Assembly: GCF_905475345.1 (NCBI RefSeq) | Contig: NC_066588.1 | Span: forward strand, 9,261,001-9,325,000 | DNA from: Vespula vulgaris | Taxonomy: Eukaryota; Arthropoda; Insecta; Hymenoptera; Vespidae | Reading direction: 5' to 3' | Length of the DNA stretch: 64,000 nucleotides | In this document: in pieces, positions 1-13,469 of the stretch | Numbering within the stretch: position 1 is the stretch's first letter | How the letters are laid out: every line of letters begins with the position of its first letter | Made by a program: the position numbers and the translations under genes | The notes under the pieces: model-generated | Database searches by the model: none | The model's input: the letters and a program-made list of their open reading frames with translations, nothing else | Told to the model about the DNA's origin: nothing

Positions 1-3000
1 GTTTCGATTACGTATAGTTTTAGAAAAACGTACTTCTGAGGAATTTTGGATACTGTTAAGAAAGACGAATAAACTTGCAGAAAATACCATCATTATTCAC
101 GTTAAAAGTAATGAATTTGACTGGTTGCATAAAGTGCAACCTATACTTGCTAAGAATGAAGAGCGAAACATCCAGAACACAAGAATCATACTTGTTGAAG
201 AAGGAAACTTTGAATCCGGTCTCTTAGGATTCATTAATTGTTTACAGAAAGAACCTGGTGGGAATATCTTTCGAGCTGTTTTAATTCAAGATCTTAAAGC
301 CCCGAAATTTTCTCTGAAAATACCATTTTACTCCGAACAACTCAAAACGGATCTCGTTACTAATGTTCTACGTCCAGGGAACGTTTGGGGATCATATATG
401 CATCAGCTACTTCCATCTCGGCAGCCCAAGCTTAGCTATCATGCCATTATTAATCAACCGGTATGAATAAAAATATTTTTGTAAATTATTAGCGCGTAGC
501 ATAGTGACACAAAAATATCTTTTAACAGGTACGTGGAGATTTAAGAACAATTCATTGGGTTGAAGGGCCTATTACAAAGGATTATCAAAATGAAGATCTT
601 GTTAGTATTCATTATGCATCATTGAATTTTAAAGACGTGATGTGGTCAACGGGTAAAATATCACTCGAAATACATAGAAAAGATATAGATTACGTAATTG
701 GATTTGAGTACAGTGGAAAAAGTATTAGTGGACGTAGAGTAATGGGAGTTAATCAGAATAGGTGAATTCCTTATTCAAATCATTATTCCGTTTGTTAAAT
801 ATTATAAAATGGAAGTAAATCAAATAAATAATACTTTCTTCAGATGTTTATCAAATTTTTGTCAATTGGACAAAACTTTTTCTTGGACTGTACCAGAAAG
901 TTGGACTTTAGAAGATGCAGCAACAGTACCTAGTGTATATTGCACATGCATAGGTGCACTTTACATAAACGGAGACATGCAGAAGGGTGACAGGATTCTT
1001 ATCCATGCTGGTTCTGGTGGAATCGGTCAAGCCGCCATTAACTTAGCCCTTCGTGAAGGCTGTGAAGTATTTACTACGGTCGGTACACCAGAAAAACGTG
1101 AATTCATTAAAAAAACATTCCCTAGTATAGATGATAATCACATTGGAAATTCGCGAGATACTAGTTTTGAAAAAATGATTTTGCAAGGAACGAATGGTGC
1201 AGGTGTAGACATTGTTCTAAATTCTTTAGCAGAAGATAAATTTCAAACGTCGCTGCGTTGTTTGTCCAATAAAGGAAGATTTTTAGAAATTGGAAAGTTC
1301 GACTTAACAGCAAATCATCAATTGAGCTTCAAAATCTTCATGAAGGGCATCAGTTTTCATGGTGTAATGTTAGATCAAATTATGAATACAAATGACGAAG
1401 TCAAAAAAGAAATTTGTTCAATATTCAACAAACTTTTGAAGGAAAATGCGATCAAACCGATAATTAGAACAGTCTTCGGCCAAGATCAAGTAGAGACTGC
1501 AATTAGATTCATGGCAGCCGGAAAGCATATAGGAAAAGTAAGTACACGGCCATTGTATTTATGTATTCTACTTTATTTTATATCTATATAAATTTTATTA
1601 TTCGTAGAAATAGTTTTTGTTTTAAGAATATAAGTTATAATCTGCAATATGTCTTATATATCATAGGTACTGATTAAGATCCGGGAAGAAAATGAACCAC
1701 TAAATAAACCCATTTTGGCTGAACCTTCTTATATTTGTAGTCCGAACAAAAGTTATATAGTTCTTGGTGGTTTGGGTGGATTTGGCTTGGAACTAATCGA
1801 TTGGTTGATTTTAAGAAATGCTCAGAATATTGTCATTACTTCACGTAATGGCATAAAGTATGGTTATCAACACATGAGAATCAAATTGTGGAAATCATAC
1901 GGTGTGAATATCAAGATCCTGGTAGGTCTAGATGCGGCTGATCGCGATGCCAGTGAACTAATTGTGAAAACAGCTATTGACCAGGGTCCAGTCGATGGTA
2001 TATTCAATCTCGCGGTATCTTTGAAAGACGGTTTTTGTAGAAATCAAACACCAGAGACTTTTGAGGAATCTTTCAAAGGAAAAGCATGGGCAACAAAATG
2101 TTTGGACGAGGTGACCAGAAAACTTTGTCCAGATCTTCGTCACTTCGTTGTTTTCTCTTCAGTGGCATGCGGAAGAGGGAATGCTGGACAAACTAATTAC
2201 GGTATGGCTAATTCCATTATGGAAAGAATATGTGAAAAGAGAGTAGAAGAAGGTTTGCCAGGATTAGCTATACAATGGGGAGCGATTGGAGATGTTGGTT
2301 TGGTTATTGAAATGCAAAATGAAGATAAAGAACTTGTTATCGGTGGTACCCTAGTGCAAAGAATATCCTCATGTTTACAAGAACTTAATGGGTTTTTGGT
2401 ACAGGATAAAGCTGTGGTTTCTAGTATGATAGTTGCTGAAAAACGAAAGAAAAGCGATATGAATAATGTTGTAAACGCTGTCTTAAATATTTTGTGTATG
2501 TATTATCAAACCATATATTATTATTGATATTAATAATTTCATTTCAGTACTCATATATTTCCTTGATATACTTTCTTTACTTATAGTTATTAACTGAAAA
2601 GTATCAATTTTTGACTTCAGGTATTAATAATTTGAACAGCATTAATCCACGTATTCCCTTGCCTGAACTGGGAATGGATTCCATGTCTGCTGTAGAAATA
2701 AAACAGACATTGGAACGTGAATATGAAATATATCTTACTGCGTCAGACATTCGGAACTTAAATTTCGCAAAACTTATAGAAATGGATAAGAAATCGACCA
2801 ATACTTGTAATCATAATGAAAACGAAGCAAATCAAATATTAACCATTACAAGTTTATCGAGGCCATTCTATGATGAAATACTTGCTACCGAAATAGTTAT
2901 ACCACTTAAAACCAAACCGGTGGAGGGTCGGGATGAGATATTCTTTCTTCCAGGAATCGAAGGCTATGCTGACATTTTCAAAACATTAGAATCAAGAATT

Positions 3001-3968
3001 AAATCACCTGCGACATGTTTTCAATTCGAAACGAATTACGAGTTAAAAACTATTGAAGCTATGGCCAATTCCATTCTACCGGTATGTCCATTTTTTAGAA
3101 AAATATATTTGATTAAACTGAATATTAATAAACATTACTTATTAACATGACACATAAATTTTTTAATATTGTAGCACATATTGGATAAACTGAAAGGTCG
3201 AAGTGATTTTTTTTTAATAGGATATTCATTTGGATCGGTTCTAGCCATAGAACTAACGCGAAAATTAGAAGCCAAAGGATTTATTGGCCGGTTAATATTG
3301 ATAGATGGTGCTCCTCAGCATCTGAAAATATTTATACAGGAAAACTTGCGTTCGTCGTCGCAGGAAGAACTAGAAAACAATATTTTGCTCGATATAATGA
3401 ATGCACACATTAATGTCAAAGCTGTAGAGGTTCGTCTTTATTTTCTTAAAGAACATCATTTATTGTTTATTTTTGGGAAGTCTCATATTAATGTCCCAAC
3501 ATTATTTTGCAGCTTGAACATGAATTAAAAAAATGCAATTCGTGGGATGAGAAAATAAATACATTTCTTAATGTTCTATCTCCCGAACACAAAGAATTAT
3601 TTTTGAAAGCAGATCGAAGAAATGCTATTCTCTCACTTTTTGTGAGATTGCAAGCAATTACAACTTATAATCCAGAACCAATGCCATATCTAAGAGCACC
3701 AATCACATTGTTCAAGCCGCTGTTTCCATCTGTATTAAATGCTACGTATGATTATGGACTACAGAATGTAGGTTTTAAAACTTCGTATTAATAATGAAGA
3801 TGATATTATTTTATTATAAAGTGGTATTTTCAGGTAACTGAAGGCAAAGTAGATGTTCACATTGTTGAAGGTAATCATATCACGATGTTATGTGCCACGG
3901 AAATTTCAATGGCTATTAATGGTGAACTATTTGAGTATGCTGCAACATTTACAGAAAACGTAATTTAA
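1..3968 (+). CDS. FASN: Fatty acid synthase (type I, animal), C-terminal half, 5' partial
   Basis: Cytosolic multidomain enzyme that builds long-chain fatty acids from malonyl-CoA. Exons read: 1-460 (frame from base 2), 529-761, 844-1537, 1667-2495, 2621-3081, 3175-3429, 3513-3767, 3834-3968; about 1,106 codons in frame to TAA. Domain order: pre-ER structural region (exon 1); enoyl reductase with the NADPH loop HAGSGGIG at about 1003-1026 and the SRDTSFEK block; ketoreductase with the Rossmann loop GGLGGFG near 1770 and the catalytic FSSV...NYGMAN pair near 2155-2215; acyl carrier protein with GMDSM (Ser codon 2680-2682, phosphopantetheine site); thioesterase with GYSFGS (nucleophile Ser 3226-3228) and a late EGNH histidine. 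All key residues are present and no frame break occurs, so it looks functional. KS, AT and DH lie upstream of the window. The KR-ACP junction uses donor 2496 and acceptor 2620, because an earlier acceptor would give a stop. An AATAAA lies at 4018-4023. Confidence 0.95.
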
Positions 3969-4017
3969 GAAAACGAATAGAGCGTTTATGATATATTTGT
4001 ATGTTGTGATTTTCCGA

Positions 4018-4023
4018 AATAAA
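4018..4023 (+). terminator. Putative polyadenylation signal of the FAS gene
   Basis: An AATAAA hexamer lies 50 bases after the FAS stop codon, on the same strand. Such hexamers are frequent by chance in this AT-rich DNA, so only its position supports it. Confidence 0.4.
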
Positions 4024-5744
4024 TATGGAATATCAAATTTTTCTATCAATTTCCTTTGTATTTTATAAAAAAGAGCATACAAGGAAAGTATGTTTTTCGC
4101 TTCTGATAAATATTTGGAAAGTATAGCAGATAATTGGATAATATCTGTTGTTATATATATTATATCCGCTATTATAATCATCTGTTCTTATGCACTGAAT
4201 AATCTAAATTTACGAGCTCTACTTTTAATTGATTTAGATTCAACAATTAAGAACAATTTATAAAGAGAAATCAAGGCTTATTTTAATAATCAAATAGCTT
4301 TACGTAATGTATACAAGTAACTTGACCATACAGGTCTCAATCTGTACCAATTTCAAGCGATCCATATCATAGATGGATCAGGGTTTCTTAATAAATTAAC
4401 ATGTTTCGAGGACTTCACACTGCAGTAGATATTAGAATATCTATCCTATTAGAGGCTAAATCTATTTCTATTCATGGATAATTGTCGAGGTAGATTGACA
4501 ATACAATTAAATATATCCAGGCCGAGTTTATTTCAAACTCTTCTAAATCAGTCCGTAAAGACATACTTTGTAAGCTTTAAGATATTGAATTATCGTATTA
4601 TTACAGAATTTTGCATCTCTGTCCTTGAATAGCATCGACTTATTACCTAACATTAATATAGAAACAGGTAGTTCATAGGTCAGTTTCAAATGTAGCTGTT
4701 ATTATTTGAATATATATTGCATTAAATACTATGGAGCGTGAATGGACGAGATAATTAATTTTTAAAAAACAAATTACAATTCCGTAAAAAGGGACTTCTT
4801 ATTTTCTATTTTATGATTCTTCTTCCTCAATATTTTATCTTTTATATATTTTATATTTTTTAATTTCCTTTCGATTATCTTGCATTAAAGTATGCTTAGA
4901 TTCACTTTTAGTTTAGTCTACATTGTAAAAATACATTCGTACCATATATAAAATTACGGGGTTACAATTTGTAACCAATTTCTTTTGTTCAGCTTTTAGA
5001 ATATTATTTCAAAAAATTAATGATATTCTCTCCAATGGTGTATAAGTATTTGAATTCTTTGTGAAGTTTTAATAAAATCGAAAGTTTGAAACTATTATAT
5101 TTATCGAAATAATCAGATGACAACGTTCAATTCTTCACAATTTTACAGATATAATTAATATATATTAATCGTTTAAGATGAAAATTTAAAATTATCGGTT
5201 AACAAATGCCCATCATATTTCAATGAAATTTGATCTTTTGTCATTGAATAATGTTATTTCTTATAAATCGTATGTGTCATTCCCAACAAAAGTAATAATA
5301 TTAATAAATTACAAGTAAACGTTTTGTAACAACAATAAAAAATAGTAATATGACTATGTTTTTTCTTCATGTTAATTGGACCATTATTCGTTAAATGATG
5401 CAAAATGAAGTGAATGTATGCGAAAAAAATAGTGCATATACCTTGTAAGATATAAATTTAAGATTTTAAGTTATAAGAAATATATCTAGAAATAATATTA
5501 TAAGAAATATATTACAACAAAATTTATTTTCCGTATCATTACATAGTGGCGATGCATTATATATGTATAGAAAACAGTAATATGTATAGAAAAACAGATT
5601 CTTCAAGTATAAATTTGAAGGATAGATAGTATTAAATGGGAAGAAAATGTATTGATGATCTCAGATAACTCATTTTCGTGAAGGTGTAAAACAAATATGT
5701 AATAGGAGATTCGTGGATAATGATTAGATATTGAAAACATAATT
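4024..5744. other. AT-rich spacer between FAS and its first pseudogene copy
   Basis: No exon-like reading frame, RNA gene or long repeat was recognised. It is very AT-rich. It separates the apparently intact FAS 3' end from the degenerate FAS copy that follows in the same orientation. Confidence 0.5.
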
Positions 5745-8078
5745 TCAGTGTCAATTGAGAATTCTACACCTTATTAGGTGGAGGAAAATGAGAAAGATCA
5801 AAATATCACGAATGGATAGTAGAACTGTCCAAATTTTATTCTGTTATGCCAATCCAGAATCAGGCAAAGAAAATGTCATTTCTAAATACGCTAATAGATT
5901 TCCACAAACCAATAATATGGAAGAATCGAAAAATAATATTTATAACCACAAAGTTTGTATCAGCAATGAAAACTATCTTTAGAAACTAGGTATCAATTAT
6001 ATTAATTTTATGTATCGGTGCAAGCTAGCTAATATTAATATTTTTCTATCGTTACATTTTATAAAAATATTCAGAGATTCTACGGCGAACACGCAAAATT
6101 AACAACATGCAGAAATTCGATGCAATATTTTTTTAAATTTAAGCAAACTAATACAATGGATCCTATAAGCCGAATTATGCTCGAACATACTTACGAAGGT
6201 AGAGTAGATGCTAGAATTATTACAGAAGATATTCGTGGAACAAGAACAGGTGTGTTTACAACTATGTACTTCTCCGATTCTGAGATATATTTGCTTTACA
6301 GGAAATTCCATGTACGTGAACAAATCAGCATATAGATTATTGATCTCTTATACAAATAGATAAGACAAATGATACGTATCGTTTAATGTAGATAAATAAC
6401 TTCGGTACCACAAGATTCAACAAAGATATGACGCCTTAAAATATTTTTAAATATTCGCTGGGTGTAACTGGACACATCATGTAACGTCGATGCAACGTGT
6501 AAATTTAGTGTTTACGCGATGGAGCAGGCTTATAGGTTTATACGTAATAGACAATGCGATCGTCGATGGATCTATGCCTCCATCCGTATGTGTTTCTACC
6601 ATTTTCTCGTTTACATGCTGCTTATACCATGTCCTTCGGAAGACTTTTCTTTCTTTATCGAATTAAGGTGATATCAATAATTTAAAAAATTGAATATCTC
6701 TGACAGAGATGTTGAATCGAAATGATTGCTACAAAGTTTTCAACTAAGTTGCAAAGGGTTGTACGCCTAGTGGATCAGTAGCATTTTTACAAAAAGTAAA
6801 ACTGACAAGAGAATCCATGCTGCGATTATTCATGCGAAAAGAAATTCTGATGGTTATAAAAATGAAAGAATGTTTCCTTTAAGCGAAATGCAAAGTACAC
6901 TGTTTATTTAATAAATAATACAACATTTATTATCAATGGAATGTGAAGAAATATATGAATATTTAGTATGAGTAATTGATGAGTGATCGTTCATATTGAT
7001 TACTCATAATGCCTGTTATTTATTTCAGATGTATCTGTACGTTTTTTCAAAATCATTGATGTGGTGATAGCATGTGGTTTGGAAATGCACAAAGTTGTAG
7101 CTAGTGTGATGGCTCGAAAGCAACTTTTTGTCATCCGATTATCGAATAATATAAATTCGCTACTTATAGTTTCTACAGAAAGGAGATATCAGTATTAAAA
7201 ATATTAACTTTATCTACTCATATATCTTTTGAGAATATACCAATCATCAAATCGAAAACAATTGGATTCGTTATGAATAAAGATAACAAATCAACAGAAA
7301 AACTCGATTCTCCAATGCTTTCGAAGATATTCTTAAAGTTATTCGCAATTGAATGGTGGCGAATTTGGTGACGAATGGAAAAAAAACGTGAAAAAAACCT
7401 CTAAATTCTACAATAGATGGTTTCATTTTCATTCCTGAAAAAGGAAATACATAATTGGATACATTGATTTTACAGGAATTTGAATTACATATAGTTTTAG
7501 AAAAATGTACTTCTGCGGAATATTGTATACTGTTAAAAAAGACAAATAAAATTCCGGAAAATACCTTGATTATTCACATTAAAAGCAATAAATTTACCAG
7601 GTTGCAACAAGTGCAAACTATACATGAGAAGAGCGAAGAAGAGAGTATAAGCAATACAAGAATCATACTTGTTGAAAAAGGAAACTTTGAGTCGGGTCTC
7701 TTAGGATTCTTTAATAGCTTACAGAAAGAACCTCGTAAGAATATCTTCCGAGTTGTTTTAATCTAAGATCTTAATGCCCCAAAATTTTCTTTAAATCTAC
7801 CTCTTTACTGCGAACAACTCGAAACTGATCTCTTTCCTAATGTTTTACGACCAGGAAATTTGAGGATCACATAGGCATCAGCTACTTCTACCTCGCGAGC
7901 CCAAACTTAGCTATCACGCTATTGTTAATCAACTGATATGTTATGAAAATATTGTATCAAATCATTACGAGGTAGCATGAAGTAATATGAACATATAAAC
8001 ATATTTTAACAGTTACCTGGAAATTTAAGTACAATTCCTTGGGTTGAAGGGTCTATTACGAAGGATTTTCAAAATTTT
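5745..8078 (+). pseudogene. Degenerate FAS copy, 5' portion (KS start to pre-ER region)
   Basis: Decayed fragments in FAS order. 5775-5985 resembles the N-terminal KS exon (RFPQTNNMEE, FAS-like). 6075-6330 resembles the second KS exon (TMDPISRIMLEHTYE and DIRGTRTGVF). 6425-6900 is a broken continuation with stops; it keeps the AMEQAYRFI block but has lost the VDTACSS-type active-site context. 7455-7940 is closely related to bases 1-460 of the intact gene (shared IIHIKS, NTRIILVE and GNFESGLLGF) but has an in-frame TAA at 7764 and further breaks. An intron-like gap at about 7940-8011 ending in TTTTAACAG matches the first intron of the intact gene, so this is a DNA-level duplication, not a retrocopy. 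It stops at the codons for SITKDFQN, and the matching continuation is found at 11105. Not expected to code. Confidence 0.85.
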
Positions 8079-8224
8079 ATAAATTATTATCAAAAATTAT
8101 CCAGATTTTTCAATGTTATCATTAATTATCAAGATTTCTTTATGAATATATTTCCTTCAGTTTATTTTACGGTCTGAGTGGAGACGGATTTAACAGAGTT
8201 AGTGGTGACAGTAATATTTTCTTT

Positions 8225-10690
8225 TTTGCATTAATATTTTTTACTACAAGGTACCAAGAATAACAAAATATTTATTCTCATTCTGCATGTCAGTTGTCAG
8301 AATATCATCTCCAATCGCTCGCCATTATATAACTAATCCAGGAAAACGTTTTTCTATTATTTTTTCAAATTTTCTTTCCATAATGGAATTAGTCATATTG
8401 TAATACGTTTGTTCGGGATTTCTTCTTCCACACCAAACAGAAGAGAAAACTACGAACAAAAATTTTGACAAAATTTTCTGGTCTCCTCGCCCAAACATTT
8501 CGCTGCCCGCGTTTCTTCTTTGAAAGATTCCTCAAAAGTCTCGGATGTTTGATTTCTACAAATACTGTCTTTCAAAAATACCGCGAAATTAAATATACCA
8601 TCAATTGAACCCTGGTCAATAGCTGTTTTCATAATAAGTTCACTGACATCCCTTTCAGCGGCATTCAGACCTACCAGTATCTTGATTTCAACAATTTGAT
8701 TCTCATGTTTATATCCATTCTTAATGCCATTTCACGAAGTAATGACAATATTTGGAGCATTTTTTTCAATCAACTAATCCATTAATTTCAAAACAAACCT
8801 TCCAAATCACCAAGAACTATGTAACTTTTGTTCGGAATACAAGTATAAGAAATTTCATCTGAAATGTATGTATTTAGTGGTTCATTCTCTTCGCGGATCT
8901 TCATCAGTACTTGCGATGTTTATGACGGATTGCAGATCATAATTTATATTATTAAAACAAAAACAGATTCCGAGAATAATAACACATAAAATAAAATCAA
9001 ATAAGTAAAATACGTAAAAACAACGAACGTCAACTTACTTTTCTCACATGGTTTCCTGCTACTATGAATCAAAGTGTAGCTTCTACTTGATCTTTGTCGA
9101 AGAATTTCCTAATCATCGATTTGATTGCACTTTCCTTAATAATAAGTTTCTTGAGTATTAAATAAATTTCGATTTTGACTTTGTAATTTGAATTCATAAT
9201 TCAATCTAACATTATACCATAAAAACTGATATCCTTCATAAAGATTTTGGTGCTTAATTGATTATTTGCCACAAAGTCGAATTTTCCAATTTTTAAAAAT
9301 CTTCCTTTATGGGCCAAGTAATACAGGAACACTTGAAGTTTATCGTCCGCTAAAGAATTTAGAACAATGTCTACACCTGCACCATTGGTTCGTTGCAAAA
9401 TTATTTTCTCGAAGCTAGTATCTCGAGAATTTCCAATATGATTGTCATCGATACTAGGAAATGTTTCTTTAAAAAATCTACGTCTTTCAGTAGTAAATAT
9501 TTCATAACCTTCACGGAGGGCTAAATTAATGACAGCTTGGCCAATTCTACAAGAATCAGCATGGATAAAGATTCTATCACCCTTCTGCATTCCTGCATTA
9601 ATGTACAGTGCAGCTATGCAATATATACAGTGTGCAATATACACACTGTACTGTCGCTGCATTTTCTAAGCCCCAACTTTCAAGAACTGTCTAAGAGAAA
9701 GATTGACAAAAATTTCATAAACATGTGAAAAAAATAATTTCATTCGTATCAGTTGATCGATAATGGGGTGATAGGTAAACTTGGGCTCGCAAGGTGAAAG
9801 TAGCTGATGCTTATATAATCCCCGAACCTTCCCTGGTCGTAAATCAGTAGTAATAAAATTCATTTCGAATTGTTCGGTATAACGGGGTAGATTTAAAGAA
9901 AATTTCAGGTAGAATTTTTTAAAATCTTGAATTAAAATAGTTTGAATTAAAAAAGTTTAAAAGCTTGAATTAAACAGGAAGATATTCCCACCTGGTTCTT
10001 TCTGTAAGCACTTAATAAATCTTAAGAGACTCGATCGAATATTTCCTTTTTAAACAATTATGATTCTCGTGCTCCTGATATTCTGTTCCTCATTATTCCC
10101 GAGTATAGTTTGCACTTCTTGCAATCAATTTAATTCATTGGTCATAACATGAAATAATTATGGTACTTTTCGAATTTTTATTTGTCTTTTTTAATGGTAT
10201 GTAAAATTCCACGGAAGTATGTTTTTCTAAAACTACACGTAATTAAAGTTCCTGTAAAATCAATGTATACAATTATGTATTCCTTTTTTCCAGGAAATAA
10301 AAGGAAAACATCATCTTTTAGAATATGAAACTTGTTTTATGCTGTTCTTTTCTCCAATCGTCAATAAATCATATTCAATAACGAATAACGCGGTTTCATA
10401 CGTTTCTATCAAATTATATTCTAAAACAGTAACATCTTTGAAATATTTTCTCCGCCTAATCTTGATCGGTGATAAAATCTTTGCGATTAAAGAAATTATT
10501 TTGTAATCTTTTGACATTATTGTATTTCGGAAAATTAGCAATTAATCCAGGAATAGTAATTTCTTCGCTTGGTTCTGTATTGACATTTCTAAACAATTTA
10601 TACGATTTTTTTTGCCTCTTTGTATTTATTCATAATCTGTTTTTGTTTCTCATTTCTCCGCGCAAAATAATTATACAAATTTAAATTGAA
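8225..10690 (-). pseudogene. Inverted degenerate FAS fragment nested in another FAS pseudogene
   Basis: Read on the - strand from 10690 to 8225. About 10650-10440 resembles the KS N-terminal exon (EEITIPG..ANFP, KNDFITD-like). About 10260-9770 is a stop-rich version of the pre-ER region. 9662-9201 is a long open ER segment (GMQKGDRIFIHAD, SRDTSFEKIILQ, GAGVDIVLNSLADDK, KGRFLKIGKFDF) very similar to the intact gene. About 9130-9040 and 8920-8225 match the end of ER and the KR, with stops and small deletions, fading near 8225 after the GGTLV region of KR. The ER cofactor loop HAGSGGIG is changed to HADSCRIG, losing conserved glycines. It has introns where the intact gene does, so it was copied as DNA. 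Not expected to produce an enzyme. Confidence 0.85.
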
Positions 10691-11104
10691 ACCGAAACTA
10701 ACCATACTTATTCATAATTATTGAAATCGTTAGCGATGGGTCTCTTTTTATAGCAACGCTATATACATCTTGAAAATATTCATTATAACACGCAATCTAC
10801 CATATATAGATCAGACTTTATGCTAAATTATTCTAATAAAAATGAATACATAACATACTAAACCTTGAACTGTTTGTATTTTTATTAAAGTTAGGAAATG
10901 AGTTAACAATATTCAATGACCAGAAAGTCAAGGTAAAAAATACAATAGATATTTCTTTATAAAAAATCTTACATTTATGTCATAGACAATATATATAGAA
11001 ACTTATCCAGAAATTTTTGTATCTTAAATGATGTCTGAGTAATTATTGTGAAAAATAAATAAAATTTTTGAATGACTCAAAAAATATATTTAAAAAATTA
11101 ATAA

Positions 11105-12580
11105 AGAATTGTTAATATTCATTATTCATTATTGAATTTCAAAAACATGATGATATCGACGGATAAAATATCATCTGAAATAAACAGTCGGAAAGACAGA
11201 TTATAATACAGTGGAAAAAATATCAATGAAGTAGAGTCATGGGAATTAACCGGAACAGGTGAATTTTTTATTCAAATCATTATCAATACCATATTTAAAA
11301 TATTAGAAAGTGGAAGTAAATTACATAAATAATACTTTTTTCTGAGGTTAAATCAAATTTGTATCAATTGGATGAAACTTTTTCTTGGATTATACTTGAT
11401 AGTTGAAGTTTAGAAAACACAATGAACATACCGTGTGTATGTACATGCACACCTGCAATTTACATTAATGGAAGAATGCAGAAGTATGACAGTATCCTTA
11501 TCCATGCTGGTTATTATGAAATTGACCAAGCTACCATTAACTTAGCCCTCCGTGAAGACTGTAAAATATTTACTACGATGGTGACACCTGAGAAACACAG
11601 ATTTCTTAAAGAAACATTCCCTAGTATCAATGAAAATCACATTGAAAATTCTTGAGATACTAGCTTCGAGAAAATGATTTTGCAACGAACTGATAATGTA
11701 GGTGTATACGTTCCCCTAAATTCTTTAACGGAAGAAAAATTGCAATCGTCTCTGCGTTGTTGGTCCATAAAGGACGATTTTTAGAAATTGAAAAATTCGA
11801 TTTTGCATCAAATAATCAATTAAGCACCAAAATCTTTATGAAGGACATCAGTTTTCATGATGTAATGTTAGATGAAATTATGAACATAAATGATGAAGTC
11901 AAAAACGAAATTTATTTAATATTTAACAAACTCATTAAGAAGAATGCGATCAAATTGATAATTAAGACAGTCTTTAGCAAAGATCAAGAAGATTTACTTA
12001 CACTTAGATTCATGAAAATAGGAAACCATATACGAAAACTAAGTTAACGTTTGCTATTTTTACATATTTTACTTATATTATTTTATTTTATTTTATATGT
12101 TTAAATATCTTATTATTCTTGGATTATGTTTCTGTATTAACAATATAAATTATATCCTGCAATACATGTTATATGTTGTAGGTACTCATGAAGATACACA
12201 AAGAGAAAGATCAACTAAATACCTATTTTGACTGATCCTTCTTATTTTTGTATTCCGATCAAAAGTTATATAGTTCTTGGTGGTTTGGAAGGTTTTAGCT
12301 TGGAATTAGTCAATTGATTGATTCTGGAAAGTGAACAAAATATTGTTCTTATTTCATGAAATGGCATAAAGTATGGTTATCAACACAAGAGAATCAAATT
12401 ATGGAAATCATATGGCGTGAATGTCAAGAACTTGGCTAATCTGAATGCGACTGAACGAGATGCCTTCAAGCTTGTTGTGAAAACAGCGATTGATCACTCG
12501 ATGATATATTTAATCTCATGATTTATTTAAAAAAATAGTATTAGTAGATACAGAATTAAACACTGTAGATTTTTGAAGAA
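11105..12580 (+). pseudogene. Degenerate FAS copy, 3' portion (ER and KR)
   Basis: Begins at the equivalent of VSIHYASLNFKDVM in the intact gene, which is where the copy ending at 8078 breaks off. The two are therefore best read as one pseudogene split by the 8079-11104 insertion. 11422-11655 and 11757-12047 remain open and match ER (YINGRMQKYDSILIHAG; KGRFLEIEKFDFASNNQL; FHDVMLDEIMNINDEV), but a TGA at about 11653 and frameshifts separate them. 12180-12580 matches the KR start (SYIVLGGLEGF, IKYGYQH, RIKLWKSYGVN) with several stops, fading after the VKTAID block. The ER nucleotide loop is HAGYYEID, so the glycine motif is lost. It is non-functional. Confidence 0.85.
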
Positions 12581-13469
12581 TTATATAATATTTCTAAGTT
12601 TAATTATAACTCTTACAATTATTATAAAAATTATATAAATACGTGCTGGAATGGAATAATCAAACTCAAAAATTGTTTACCTTCAAAATTTTGCTTTTCG
12701 ATACGGTGATAAATTTTGATTACGGCGTACATACTTTCATGAAAAATTTAATACTATTCACTCCGATATTTTTTGAGAAATTCAAAAAGTCCGTATATTC
12801 TTCATATACGTTCCAAAATCTGTTACTCCAGAGCTTTATCTATAGTATGAAAGATTTCGGATAAAATGAAACACAAACACACACACACACTCACATTTCC
12901 GAAAAATATAAATTCGATACTCTATTGTCAAATATTTAGTGAATTTCGACAAAATATGACATATTTTTTACTGGATAATATTGTTCCATTATCGATGAAA
13001 TGTGCCATTGACAACATCGTCATATGTAGATATACAATAGTACGAGGTAAATCAGATATATACGTTCTCTGTCTTTCTATTCCTAATTTAATTATAATGT
13101 CATTCACCTATGTCATATATGATAAGCAAACTTTCAGAAAAAATGTTATATACAATAGATAAAATATAATTAAAAAATATCTATCTTATAATGACGAAAA
13201 TAGACTTTTTTGATGTTGAATAATGCCGACGAAATACCTTACTGCAATAGAATAACAGGAAGTTCAAGTGCCAAATCTATTCATTCTTCAATTCAATACA
13301 TTAAAAATAAAGAGTAAAGAAAAAGTGCTATATTGCGTCAAATAATGACGAAATTTTTACTTTGACGATAGATATTACATTGTTATAAAAATGGATTCAT
13401 CATCGACAATTTCAATCATAGTAAAAACTTACAGGTGGTTTTAATTTACATTTGATTACTACATTACAT

